A stretch of 64,000 bases of DNA. Source: Blasia pusilla. Taxonomy: Eukaryota; Marchantiophyta; Marchantiopsida; Blasiales. The stretch spans positions 32,550,001-32,614,000 of the forward strand of contig CM114272.1 of the NCBI GenBank assembly GCA_050084515.1, in the 5' to 3' direction. Position numbers and translations under genes: made by a program. The notes under the pieces are model-generated. The model did no database searches. It was given only the letters and a program-made list of their open reading frames with translations, and was not told where the DNA came from. This document shows positions 20,088-31,179 of the stretch, one piece after another (position 1 is the first letter of the stretch; every line of letters starts with the position of its first letter).

Positions 20088-23000
20088 TTAGGCCAGCATG
20101 ATCCTTCTCCTCCTTTTCAAGGACTCTTTAGTTCTCCCCGTAGGATACTTGGATCTCACAGTAGGCTCACCCTGCACCACCACTTGGTCTGGGCTAGGCG
20201 ACTTACGGTATCCACGGGATGCTTGGCCTGCACTAGATACTACCGGATGAAGGCGAGGAGATCTCCTGGTATCACGCGTGACCCTGGAAGATCTCTCCAT
20301 GGTGGGCCTACCGGATCTAGAGGTGGGTCTTAGATTCCGTGGGTGCACAATGTTAGAGTCAATTGGCTGTTCTGAAAATACAGGCTCTACGTCAGGCCGC
20401 CCCAACCTCTCCTCCATCCTATGTGTTCCTGCAGAATCTGGAGATCTATGACCATCATCTAGCGAGTCTGAGTCACTGGAGTCCACAATCTCCATATCCA
20501 CACCGCCCTGCACACATGTTCACCAAATGACCAATCATCTGAAATGCACAAGAGTAGAAAGCATGCATAGAATGTACAAACTTAGCCTAATTTCAATGGA
20601 GAGGGATAATTCAAGGACTAGAATGAAAGGACAAGATTTGTACCCTGGACACAGCATCAGCATGGCTGCAGCCAAGTCCATCCACATACATACGTATCAC
20701 TTTCTCTCTCATTTTTGCTAATATAAACGGTTTTTTGGCCTCTTTCCAAACCCGGTAATTATACTTGAACCGAGGGACAAAGTATTGCTCGCTGATGAAC
20801 CTGGCATGCCGGTGCGCTCTGCGCATCCCATCTAATACTGCAAGAGACTGCTCCACCTGTTGTTTTCTAGTCTCTAAACCTGCATCCCATCGAAAAGGTT
20901 CTTGCCTATCCATCATCCACACAGCAGATAAGTGGTGGAACGCAGCTCGACATCTCCAATATGTCGCATGATGTACCCTATCAGCAGGTACGTGGGAAGG
21001 GAGAAGCTTATGACCGGCCGCTATCCATCCCCTCACTATGGTTGTAGGGCGCACCAAAGCACTCTCGAATTCCTCCCTGGCCTTCTCAAACTCCTCCACC
21101 TTGGCTAAGCATGTCCATGAGGTTTGCTGGAATTCTGCAGTACGATGAGCTTCAAATGCAATCAGCAGATCAGTAAGTGCAGGCATGGGGACATACGGCC
21201 CGGCAGCCCTTGTGGCATGGTCTTTGGCTTTGTTGAGGATAGCATTCTTCTTCTGCCGCTTCCGGTTAGCCCAACGTTGCAAGACTGTGCCTCTAAGTCT
21301 GACATTGGCAGCAGAAGGATGTGTGTGAGTCCCTGCATAGAAGCGTGTGTGTGAGTCCCTGCATGGAAATCTGCAGTATGACAGAGATTCTGACCCTTAA
21401 GAAAAACCAGGAAATTACATGAGCAAAACCAGGCAAGTACATGAGCATAACCATGCAAGTACATGAGCAAAACCAGGCAAGTACATGAGCAAAACGAGGG
21501 AATTACATGAGCTAAAGCAGGGATTCAATCACATAGTGGACCCACTCTTACCCTCATCTTCCTCGTCATCTTCTATGCCTTGAAAATCAGCATCTGACTT
21601 CTTCTTCCCTGTGATACGAGGTGTTCCAGGCACTGGCCTAAGCCAGTGCGAAGCAAGGTGGGAGTTGAAAGCTTCCGGCGTGCGGAAAAATTCAATGCAC
21701 TTGGAGCACAAGCAAACGTACTGCTTGTGCTCCTCGCTGTAGCAATAGTGGACCCACTCCAATGGATCCCTCCACAGTGATGTTTGGTAAGCCTGCTTTT
21801 GAGAGGGGGGTGGGCTTTTGCCCATAAACGCAGCAAACATGTTTAGAGGCTCAAGGTAGGAAAGCTCTTTCTCCACGTCTCCCTTGTAAAATGGGCCCTA
21901 TGTAACAACATTATCAACCATACAAGTAAGCATAAAATAGTTACCTTGGTCATTGAAAGACAACAGGCACATGATGGGATGTGATTTCTCAGGTGGAATT
22001 TTATTCTCCCGGATGAGAGCATACGCATATCAGGTGTAGGCTTATGTGATAACTAGTAAATATGAAACTAAATAAAACGTAGAGCTAGATGCAGGGCAAT
22101 GAAAATTCGCCATTCGGAATACCAGTATTCGTAGGACGTGCCCATGACCGCCCAAACAACCCATCTAAAAAGTAGAAAGAGAAACTTATGACCGCCAAGC
22201 TCAAGTCATCTACAAGGTAGACGTGAGGCTTGCCCATCACCGCCCAAACAAGTCGTCTAAAAGGTAGACGACTGACTTGCCCATCACCACCCAAACCCGT
22301 CGTCTAAAAGATAGACGACTGGCTTGCCCATCACCGCCCAAGCCCGTCGTCTAAAAGATAGACGACTGGCTTGCCCATCACCGCCCAAGCCCATCGTCTA
22401 AAAGATAGACGTGGGGCTTGTCGTGATTCTCAGCTTACATGAATACTATCCCTATATTGAAGTGGTATATGTAGGTACTTCGGTATATGGTTTACGACAA
22501 GAACTAGGCCTCAAAAAGTAAACACAAACCCTAAATCTCCTAAACATTCCCTAGGATTTCAAGATGCAGAAGATTGTCCTCCACCTGCAAGAAGATGAGT
22601 CAAGCACACCTCATTAGTCACTTAGTTGAATTCGGTCTACGAAGGAACACAACTTGTATGACGAAAGAGGATGAACACACATGCACTATGTGTTAAGAGC
22701 TTACCCCGAGCTAAATTCATAATGGCCAATGAGCTGATAACTTCAGATAAATCCACATGTTGGTCCTTTTCCAAGTGTAGTTCATCATCAATGTCAGTCT
22801 GGTCGATAAGGTAAACCCTTTTAGAAGTGACCCCAATCACCCAATCGGCTATCTGTTGTGATGCCTCCATTAGATTCTTGATGTCTTGAATCTTGTGGGC
22901 TATCACCTTACCTCCCTCGTCACCAACTACAACAAACTCAGTGTTTCCTCTTTTCTGGAAATAGGAGTGAAACCAAACGTGATTTCCAACCAACCGTGCT

Positions 23001-23308
23001 TTTGGACTGAAAGCCACGTGGTACCCAGCATCCCTAGCTGCATGTTCTATGCAATGGTATGTATCTAGAGGGAACCCTAGGATGATCCAATCATCCAAAT
23101 AACTACTGGATAGTAGGTGTGTGCGTTTGCAAATAATATATGCCAGATAGAAATCAGGGCATGAGTTTGTATGAATGATGGGGCTCACCCATGTTTCAAC
23201 CGACCCTTGATTGCCAGACAGGAAACGTGTAACATTTTCTGGTTTACTAACTAGCATATTCAAAGTCTGCATCCCATTTGCATCTAAGAACTGGACATTA
23301 TTGGACAT
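20088..23308 (-). CDS. Second MULE gene: unknown nuclear-type protein with one C2H2 zinc finger
   Basis: Three exons join in phase on the - strand: 21,897-21,552, 21,332-20,644 and 20,507-20,088. They have GT-AG introns (GTAAGA and GTACAA donors) and give 484 codons without a stop. The first holds a C2H2 finger CSKCIEFF...HLASH (C-x2-C-x12-H-x3-H). The second is helical and rich in Arg/Lys/Trp. The last has an acidic patch DSSDSDSLDD, an Arg/Ser-Pro-rich stretch and a C-terminal KRRRR, suggesting a nuclear protein. A further open piece at 23,308-22,705, ending at a good GTAAGC donor, may be the 5' exon, but its phase does not fit directly, so an exon between is missing or the start differs. 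I recognise no family. Position and orientation recall accessory genes of autonomous MULEs. Confidence 0.7.
21395..21526 (+). repeat. 22-bp tandem array in an intron of the second MULE gene
   Basis: Units beginning ACATGAGC start at 21,417, 21,439, 21,461, 21,483 and 21,505 (period exactly 22). The array lies within the 21,551-21,333 intron. Confidence 0.88.
22139..22418 (+). repeat. 47-bp tandem array with a hairpin in each unit
   Basis: Six units; the last four begin TGCCCATCACC at 22,231, 22,278, 22,325 and 22,372 (period exactly 47), and the first two are degenerate. Each regular unit carries GTCGTCTA...TAGACGAC, an 8-bp stem with a short loop. It lies between the open pieces of the second MULE gene. 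Confidence 0.88.
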
Positions 23309-24277
23309 GATGCGAAACGTAGTACACTACAAGCCCTATAACTGAGGCAAATTCACATTCATGACCTAGGTCGACGGTAGTGGCAGATTTGACAGCAGCA
23401 AGGAATTTGAACGCTTATGTGCTCCCCTGCAAGAATTGCAAATGCTGGTAAGGAACTTGATCTGTGTGAGCCATATTTCTACATGAGGAAGACATATTCA
23501 TACCTACATCAAATATTTGGCTTTCTCTGGTCAGTTGGATCTGAGTGGAGATATCCTCTAAATATGCCTTGTATTTGTGCAGCAGAGATAGAAGGTCAGC
23601 CCACTGGTAAACATATAATGAGACGGAGTCTGAATGACTATTTACCTTGTGTCTGTGCTCAAAGAAGTTCCACACGATGTACAATAGGTGACACGATGGT
23701 TCTGTATGGACGCCTGGAAGAGAACAAAGACAGAAAACGTTCAGGTTTTCTTCTCACTAAAATAATTCATGAGAGGGCAGCACAACCAAGATTTGCATCA
23801 TGCGCCCTACATTACTTGGGCAACTGAAAGTATTCATTCAAAGACGATTGAGTCGATATATCCCTCACAACCGCATGTTCAGTAACCAGTTCAAACAAAG
23901 TTTGTATACTGCAAATAGATTCAAATATATTTCCATTGCCTGAAAAGTTGCCACACGATATACAATAGGCGACACGATGGAGCTGTATGAACACCTGGAA
24001 AAATATAGAAACACCAACCTGGTAATTGTCGAACAAAGTCAGAAAGAGGAGAGAAGAGAAGAGAAGAGAACGGGCTCCTTAATTTAGTTCAACCTTTTCA
24101 TTGAAACTCGGTCTTTCGTAGACCGCTGCACATTCCCTCTATCATGCTCGAGATTTATGACCGTCATCGTCGTGACGACAACGGCTGAGGTGATGTGCAA
24201 AGCGAAGTCGTGAAGTACAGAGAAATTCGAAGAAACAAAGTTTCTCCAGTCCTGCTTTTGTTTACGGTTTCTAAGGA

Positions 24278-24404
24278 ACTTTAGGTCCAGACACTAGACC
24301 TAAAGTTCAGACATCCCAATGCAGCGTGCATTGGGATGAAGTTGTTAATGACAGACCTAATCATCATGACTGCAGCCTGTGCATGCCTTTCCCTGACGTC
24401 AGGG
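24278..24404. repeat. Cluster of perfect hairpins and a palindrome
   Basis: ACTTTAGGTC (24,278-24,287) pairs perfectly with 24,297-24,306. CATCCCAATGCA (24,312-24,323) pairs perfectly with 24,327-24,338 across a 3-nt loop. CCCTGACGTCAGGG at 24,391-24,404 is a 14-bp palindrome, and a degenerate version lies near 24,509. Confidence 0.8.
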
Positions 24405-24555
24405 ACAAGCAACGTAGAATTAGAAATGAAGCAAATTGAAGTAAAGCTTCTTAGATGCAGTTGCTATATACAGATCTGGACTTCCTGATTGTTGCTCAGG
24501 AAAGCTTTTCCCTGAAGATGCCAGGGACCAGCCAAGTAGAAGTTCGCTGTTTCAA

Positions 24556-24621
24556 TGTTCATCTTGTTGAACACCTCACAAACAGTGTTCCAAGTCCATG
24601 GATATGTACTAGGCCATGTTT
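24556..24621 (+). repeat. 66-bp direct repeat, copy 2
   Basis: Second copy of the 18,468-18,533 sequence in the same orientation. Confidence 0.85.
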
Positions 24622-25380
24622 GGAAAAACAAAAACATCAACAAATCGAACAAGTGCACCCCTAAGGTAAAGTGTTGTAACATATCATGACCAATCATGAA
24701 TTTGGAGTCTTTTGCTTCTGTTCAGTTGACTACTGGATAGGAGTGGGAGGAAAGAGTGAAAGTACTCATTTTCCCCAAAGAATAAATGGCAACCCAACGA
24801 TAAGTAGGTTTTCTAGACAAGATCAAGAAAAAGAACAATCATCTGATGCAAATGGAACCTCATGTAAGCGAGAGAGACTTGGCCGTTTCAGACTGATTGT
24901 TCTTACAATGAAAACAGTGAAATGCATAGTATTGCTGGTATGTTAGGTGTTGTACCGAACAATTTTGGGTTTGTAAACGCACATCAAAATCTCACCCATG
25001 CTAAGATAGAGCGACATGACGACGACGACCGTCCTATACTCATGTTCATCGGGGAGAAGACGAAGGCACAAAGTGGAGAAAATTTGACTTTCAAAAGACT
25101 ATCCAGGCAGCAAAAAACGAGGACACCTATGGTCTTTTGAACGGAAAGTGGACTCCGATAATGAAATCTTGCCGATAATTACGGTAATATCACATCGCTC
25201 CAAATGTATATCAGTCGCTTATCAAAAAAGGAAGCAGTTAATCCACTTTGTGTAATCTACCATCTTCCTACTCTAATGTACTCAGGTAACAAGCCGCTTG
25301 GAGGCGGGGATATTGTCTCCAACTTACACTCCAAATTATCCCGTAGGAACCGTTCAATGCTCAAAAGTACATTTCCTTAT

Positions 25381-25408
25381 ACGCATGGCCGCGGCTATCT
25401 ATGGCTTT
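25381..25408 (+). repeat. Internal copy of the MULE right terminus
   Basis: The 27-28 bases match the outermost part of the right inverted repeat (26,820-26,846; GGCCGCGGCTATCTATGGCT core) in the same orientation. The target-duplication sequence does not follow it. Confidence 0.88.
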
Positions 25409-26157
25409 CGTCTTTGTGCATCGAACAATTTTGGGTCTATCTTTGAAGTTCATCCTGTATAATAAAGAAGCTTGAGAGGCGAAGGAGGATGAAGATGAAG
25501 ACAACAACAATGGTACCACAAAGAAAGACAAACTTAGCATCAAGAAGAGAGGACTTTGTTCAAGCTCGAGCATAGTTTGCTACTACAATGATTTGGACAT
25601 GCAGATTTTCGGTCCCCTTCAAAGAAAGCGTATGAAGTATAAGCAAAGAAAACGGACCCTTCAGGGTCGGGAAGAGAGTGTAAGTCATGCATGGCTTTGA
25701 GTTTCAGAAAGGAGTTGACATTGGAGATATGTCGATGTATTTCCTTTTTACTAAATGGAGGGGTCAATTCTCGGAGATGAAAGGATGCGGGTGCAAGCTT
25801 GTCCAGAAAACTCTGCAAACTCGACTCTACAAACTCGACAAATATGCCCACAAAACTCTGCAAATTCGATCTCACAGTGGCTTCATTTCTCTTCCTCACA
25901 AATAAAGTTCCGGATTGTAATGCATATTGCCCGTGACTTCTATGGCTCACGGTGTGACTCCCTAAGGACATAGAACACCGGCTACTGAAATTCTTAAGTG
26001 TACTAAGAGAAGAGAATCAGCAACCTCATAAACGGATGTCAATGTTGTTGGTGCTCGGGTCCAGAGATTCGATTGAATGACTGAGCAGCTGATCAAAGAA
26101 AAGAGGAGAAGAAAAGAGAATAAAAGAGAAACACCAACCTCATAGGCCCGGAAGGCG

Positions 26158-26555
26158 ATTTGTGGCAGAAAGAAAGCTCTCCAGGCGGATTTGCGGATTT
26201 GTGGCAGGCCAAAACGAAGCTCTCAAGGCGGATATGCGGATTTGTGGCAGGCCGAAACGAAGCTCTCCAGACGGATTTGCGGATTTGTGGCACGCCGGGA
26301 CGAAGCCCTCAAGTCGATCGTTGGGACCAATTCCGAAGTGATAGCGCACACAGCGAAGACCGAAAAACCTCAGCAAACCGAAAAGACGCACCAGACCGAA
26401 ATAACGCAGCAGAATGGCAGGCAGAAACGAAGCTCTCAAGGCGGATTTGCGCATTTGTGGCAGGCCGGAACGAAGCCCTCAAGTCAATCGTTGGGACCGA
26501 AAAGACGCAGCAGACCGAAAAAACGCAGCAGACCAAAAACGCAGCAGACTGGGTT
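26158..26555 (+). repeat. Subterminal repeat array, right end of the MULE
   Basis: Units of about 43 bp containing TTTGTGGCAGGCC and ACGAAGCTCTCAAG recur four times to about 26,310. The pattern returns at 26,415-26,500 with a CGAAGCCCTCAAG/TCGTTGGGACC end. Short units of the ACGCAGCAGACCGAAA kind fill the intervals. Confidence 0.8.
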
Positions 26556-26618
26556 TCGGGTTTGGCGTTCGGAGGTGAGGGTTCCGTCCGCTCCACCCCG
26601 CTGTCTGCTCCGCCCCGC

Positions 26619-26720
26619 CATCCGTCCGTCCATCCGTGAGCTCATCCGTCCATCCGTCCAGCCGTCCGTCCGTCCTTCCGTCCTTCCGTCCGTCCGTCCA
26701 CCCGTCCGTCCTCCGTCGGA
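26619..26720 (+). repeat. CCGT/CCAT short tandem array inside the right inverted repeat
   Basis: Reverse-complement counterpart of the GGAC array at the left end (13,385-13,483), in the same place relative to the 109-bp core. Confidence 0.85.
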
Positions 26721-26739
26721 CTCCGTCCGCTCAACCGAA

Positions 26740-26848
26740 CCGCTGTCCGCTGCCGGTATTACCGACCCTAATCCCGTGCCGAACCGCATGCGCCTAAGGC
26801 CTAATCTACGCGGCCTTAAACGCATGGCCGCGGCTATCTATGGCTTTT
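26740..26848 (-). repeat. Right terminal inverted repeat of the MULE
   Basis: Gapless reverse complement of 13,262-13,370 with about 8-9 substitutions. Confidence 0.93.
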
Positions 26849-26858
26849 GGCCCCCTAC
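26849..26858. repeat. Right target-site duplication of the MULE
   Basis: GGCCCCCTAC, against GGCCCCCTGC at the left side. Confidence 0.88.
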
Positions 26859-28689
26859 GAAGGTCCCCATACCGTGCCACGTAGGTTTGGGAACACATGA
26901 CTCCATTGGTTCTTGTAAGAAGCAGAACGTTGGATAAGAGAGGAGAGCCAAGGGTTGAGAGGTCCTCTTGTAGGAGAGTGGTGCTCGGTAAATTCTGCCA
27001 TATTCTTCCCCAATTACCAACGCATTACTTATTGCTGCCCATCATTACGGCCTCTACAAGTTCATTTTTTTTTTCCTGGCCATATATACTATCCACATGT
27101 CCTCTGCATGTATGTACTAATTATAATCTTCACCCGTCGTAGAGGTCGCACACTGGTTTTGAAATCTTGATCATTATCCTATTGTTCATCCGGCGTGCAT
27201 GTGTGAGAAGGGATGGTAGGGAGCCAGCCATTGTCCAAAGATAATGCTCTAGACTTAAGAAAACATCATTTTTATGGGGATGAGAAAGGTATATTCGTAG
27301 GTGAAGTAAACAATGAGAAGAAGTGTGTAGCTTATGGATGGTGGGCATTGGCGTCAGAGTCCAGAGCCGCTCTTGACTTGCGGAAAGCCTCCACATTCCA
27401 AAATGAGCCAAATCTTGAAGGATCCTGTTTGGAAGAAGGCGTTGACTCTATAGTTATACAAAAGTTGTGTATATGTGTAAATGTTGGAGAGGCTGGAAGG
27501 GTAGCTTGCGTGTATTATATGTGTCTGGTAAGAAAGAATTCCCATCAAGATAATTACCACATCGGATACATTATAATGCAATTGCCCAATTTTGAAACTT
27601 TTTTTGTCGGATATATTTTTGTTATTTGATGCGGTAATTTTTAAGAGCCACTTGTATATTTGAAGACCCATTCCTTGTGAACATTGCTAACATATTATGC
27701 AGTTTGAAGAAAATATGATCGGATCAAATTGCACAAAGTGGTCATGAACTTTGATAACATTGAGTTTGCGCTTGATTGCTCGTGCTCTCTCGATTCTAGA
27801 GCAAAGAGTCGTGTTAGGACGAAGAAATGGACTTGGCTTTGGATTTGCACATATGAAACTAAGATAAGAGGGAAAGGATTCCTTTGGAGACTCGAGGGTA
27901 AGTGTTTTAGTGCCAATAAGCCTCTGAAACATGATGGTGGGTGTGGTGAAGTAAAATACACGAAAATATCATATGGTACTCCCAATCTATTGATTCCATC
28001 CTTAGAAGACATTTCCAGTACCATCGATGCGCATTCAAACAAGAAACGCTTGGAACTTGCAAGAATTGGTAGTCTTAGTGAGGATGGGGTAGTGGTGGAG
28101 AAACGTGGCCAAAGTATTCCTACAAGATGTATTGACACTCTCGGATAGAGCCATTGTAGCTTCCATGGTTGGTACTTATGTTGGGCTCTTGGGTTATGAT
28201 ATCTCAGCATCAATGCATAAACATGTGAGTCTACTTGTGACTACCTTGGAGCGCCAATGTGCAACGACAGCTAAAGACTATGGGCTTTCACCATAGGAGA
28301 TTGTGTCTTCAAGTCCCTTGTCGCCCAATAGCATCGGTACCAGCCGGATGACTAATCATAGTTACCCTCTAGTAGCTCATATCCGCTAGGAAGGAATGGA
28401 CATTCCAACTTTAAGTGTTTGGGGGCTAAGGGAAGGAAATGAAGACCGTGAAATTCGTAGAGATTATATTGGTATAGAGGCAGTATGGTGTCCACAACAT
28501 AGCAAGAAGCCTAAGTTGCCTATCTTTAAAAATTCTTTCATCGAGGTATTGCAATCCTCCAAGGATTCTGTTCAAAGAAGGAGGAAGCGTGGAGAAACAT
28601 TAAAGGAGAAAGTGATACCCACCATAACTCGGAATGGTATATGTGGTGAATTTGCAAGGTACCTTTATGTGGAAAATGAGAAGGGCTGA
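26859..28689. other. Spacer with unrecognised open frames
   Basis: Open stretches at 27,213-27,629, 27,729-28,148 and 28,396-28,689 (+ strand) have fairly normal composition but no domain I recognise. They could be pieces of one decayed retroelement frame, given that element B and its LTR-like repeat follow. No function is proposed. Confidence 0.35.
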
Positions 28690-29165
28690 TGTCGTGCGCA
28701 CACACATCGCTACACAACATACATCGTTGTCATCGAACACACACACAAGCACACACGATCCTATGCTAACTCATGGCATCCATACACAGAGGCGGGAAGT
28801 ACCAAAATATCTCCAATAAAGTAAGATCAAATCTCTCTCACAACACTATAGTTTTCACATGTGTCTCTCAATGTCAAACCAAAACCACTCTCCTAATGAC
28901 AGGCTTGGGTTACACACACAAGGCAAGCAAGACCATAACTCTGCCGCCTCATGCCAAGAGGTTCAACAAAGAGAGAATGAGCTCTCAAGCTCTCTCTCTT
29001 GGAGGTATATCCCCTTCCCTGTCCCAAGCCCTCTCAACGGTAACTTATGCTCGCAGGTCAACTCCTTGGCTCTTGACCTACTGTAGCGGGTCTAGGGCCA
29101 CTTCCCAAAGTGGAAAGTCAACTATTCCCAACATGGAAACTTACCCAAATTAGTAGGTTTCTCTA
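28690..29165 (-). repeat. LTR-like repeat, copy 1 (probable 3' LTR side of element B)
   Basis: Read on the - strand it ends CGCACGACA (28,690 in + coordinates TGTCGTGCG), the same end as element A. It shares with copies at 38,047, 44,990 and 48,955 the block ending in the GAGCTCATTCTCTCTTTGTTG region and the following GGATGCCATGAGTTAGCA region. It has the same orientation as element B and lies on its 3' side. Homology with other copies may extend to about 29,260. Confidence 0.7.
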
Positions 29166-30509
29166 TATGGCTCCAAATGAGCCGAAACGAAACCTACCTA
29201 GTATCTCCTCTATGTACATCTGAGACACATCCATCGTCCTCGAGGAACCCTAGTGAGAGGTGGCGTTTTCGTATAGTAAAATCAACCAGTGTGTAAACTC
29301 TTTCCTCCTTAAGTGTTAGATAGAGTTTTATTAGTATTAAGTAAATTAGTTTAGGAAAAGGAAATTCCCACGTTTAAACCTTTTTATGGTGTCTCTTTTA
29401 TGCGGGCCCAACTTTAAGAAAAGAGGTAATAAATAAAAGATGACTTTATAAAAATAAAGTAGTGAGGTTTGTGCTTTAATGAAAAACAAAACTACTCTTG
29501 GTTGGTGGCTAGGTTAGTTAGGGTAATTTGGAAAATATCAAGTGGGTAAAAGAGGATATTTTGGAAGAGATAAGAGGAAATCTACTTGTGTCAAAATGTG
29601 ATTGGCTAAGCCTTGAGAGGAAGCCATATGGCACAAGATAAGATTAGTTCTATTTCGTACTCTTGTGGATAACTTGTGAGAATATAAAGATGAGGGACCT
29701 TCAAAGGTTCATCACCTTCTATTCCACATCTTGAGTCTCTTGTGTCACTCTTGAGTGTATGGTTTTGGGATTGCTTGCTCTTCCAATGAGAGTGGATCAA
29801 CCCTCTTGGTAGAGTAACCATGGTCTATTCTTCGAGAGGTTTCTAGAGTGTGGTGTGTGTGTGGAAATGAGAGGTTTGTCACCTTAGAGGAGTTTAATTA
29901 TACTAAAATAGTGAATGTTTTGGCTTGTTATTTTCCCAATGAGAGTGGTTACCCCTCTTGGGAAAATAATTACGCCAAAACCCATTTTTGAGGACAGTAG
30001 AGAATGTTTGTCAAGCATGCATAGGGATGGAGCACGAGTTGTGCTCGACTTTCCTTTCCTCAATCCATACCATGTCAAGGTACTCTTTGAAAATATCCAC
30101 TGGTTCACTCGCTATTTAGTTTATTACTTTGGGGAGGCATGCATGAACCATGTCATTCAATCTCCAACTCTGGTGATCCTTCCTATCGTCACATATGGAA
30201 GGACAAGGGATTATACTTTGTATGTCCTTATACAACGATCTATGGACGTCAATAGGTCTGTTCAAGTAGGGTTTAAAACTAGTTGTACTATCTTCCTTGT
30301 GTACAAGCGTAAAGTAGTTTATAGGAATTTTATAATTAGGAATTTGGGGTTCCAATGTTACGAAGAAGTGATTGCCTCGGCACTTCCATTTGTGATACCT
30401 GTCGTGAGAGAATGGAGAGTAAACATAATAATTTTGTATTGAAAAAGGATAACTTCTTAGAGAGTTCACCTTGCATCGACCACATCTGCCAAAGCTAGAA
30501 GGCCTGCCC
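29166..30509. other. Spacer between element B and its LTR-like repeat
   Basis: Mostly AT-rich. One open frame of 175 codons at 29,915-30,442 (+ strand) has no recognised domain. The stretch may be a later insertion separating element B's coding end from its 3' LTR. Confidence 0.4.
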
Positions 30510-30974
30510 TTACTCGAAGAAAGGCTCTCGACACGACAGCGTCAGATATGGCATATGCCAACCTCTCGAACATCCATCGCAGACTAGCATCGTGGCCGCA
30601 CCACGAGCAGAACCACACAACATACAACGGAAGCCTGCAAGAACTATTGCTGAGCTCGGATCTACTGTACTATCAATGTTAGGAAGATGACATGACGCAC
30701 AATTACGCACATGGTCCTTCCATACTATACCATCGCGTCCCTCTAGCAAAAGAACATCGGAGGGCAAAACGTCACGCACTCTCAAGATAGTGCGCCCTGC
30801 AGTCACATCCAACGTCGTCGGTGCCGTCTGCTGCAAGTAGACATAATCTCCCTGATGAAACCTCAAGATAGTTGGTCGATAACCACCATCTTGAATAGTC
30901 ACATACCTCAACGTATCTCGATGTTGCGCAATCGCCAAGTTCTCGAACGCCATGGGCATCACTCTCCGAAACAA
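30510..30974 (-). pseudogene. Integrase tail with truncated PHD finger, element B
   Basis: A 154-codon open frame. It has the GDYVYLQQ block, a VLLLEGRDGIVWKDHV block and the first part of the PHD finger: CMLC, MLVCDGCSRGWH. The next ligand, Cys in element A, is Tyr here (HMPYL), and the rest of the finger is replaced by unrelated sequence. This copy has no stop where element A has TGA (7,201), so the finger was once continuous in the family. Confidence 0.85.
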
Positions 30975-31179
30975 CTCAGCCCTCTAAGAACATGCTTGCA
31001 TCCATACATCTGGGTCATCAAGGTCCAACACCTTACCAGCATCTCGACGAATGGCCGTAGGTAAATCTGGCTCTCGGCCATAAAGTAGCAAGTACGGTGA
31101 AAAAGACGCTAAGGATTCCTGCCTATTGAATCTGCTGCCCATCCCCAATCACCGCAACTGGAGATCCCAATCTCCTAGG

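Larger units (their letters stand above)
23309..26157. other. Upstream region of the second MULE gene, mostly unassigned
   Basis: No clear gene. It holds a segmental repeat (23,665-23,720 and 23,946-24,001), two perfect hairpins and a 14-bp palindrome (24,278-24,404), the second 66-bp repeat (24,556-24,621) and an internal copy of the element's terminus (25,381-25,408). Undetected 5' exons or the promoter of the second gene may be here. Confidence 0.5.
13262..26848. mobile_element. 13.6-kb Mutator-like DNA transposon (MULE) with two genes
   Basis: The ends are 109-bp inverted repeats (13,262-13,370 and 26,740-26,848) that align without gaps with about 8-9 mismatches. They are flanked by a 10-bp direct duplication. 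Inside are a MULE-type transposase gene (+ strand, 14,483-17,776, broken) and a second spliced gene pointing the other way (- strand, 20,088 to about 23,308). The convergent two-gene layout recalls maize MuDR (mudrA/mudrB), though no similarity to mudrB is claimed. Subterminal repeat arrays lie inside both ends. Confidence 0.93.

Noticed and set aside
22085-22420. Possible CRISPR-like array of 47-bp units
   Set aside because: Units are contiguous without variable spacers, and the context is a plant transposon.
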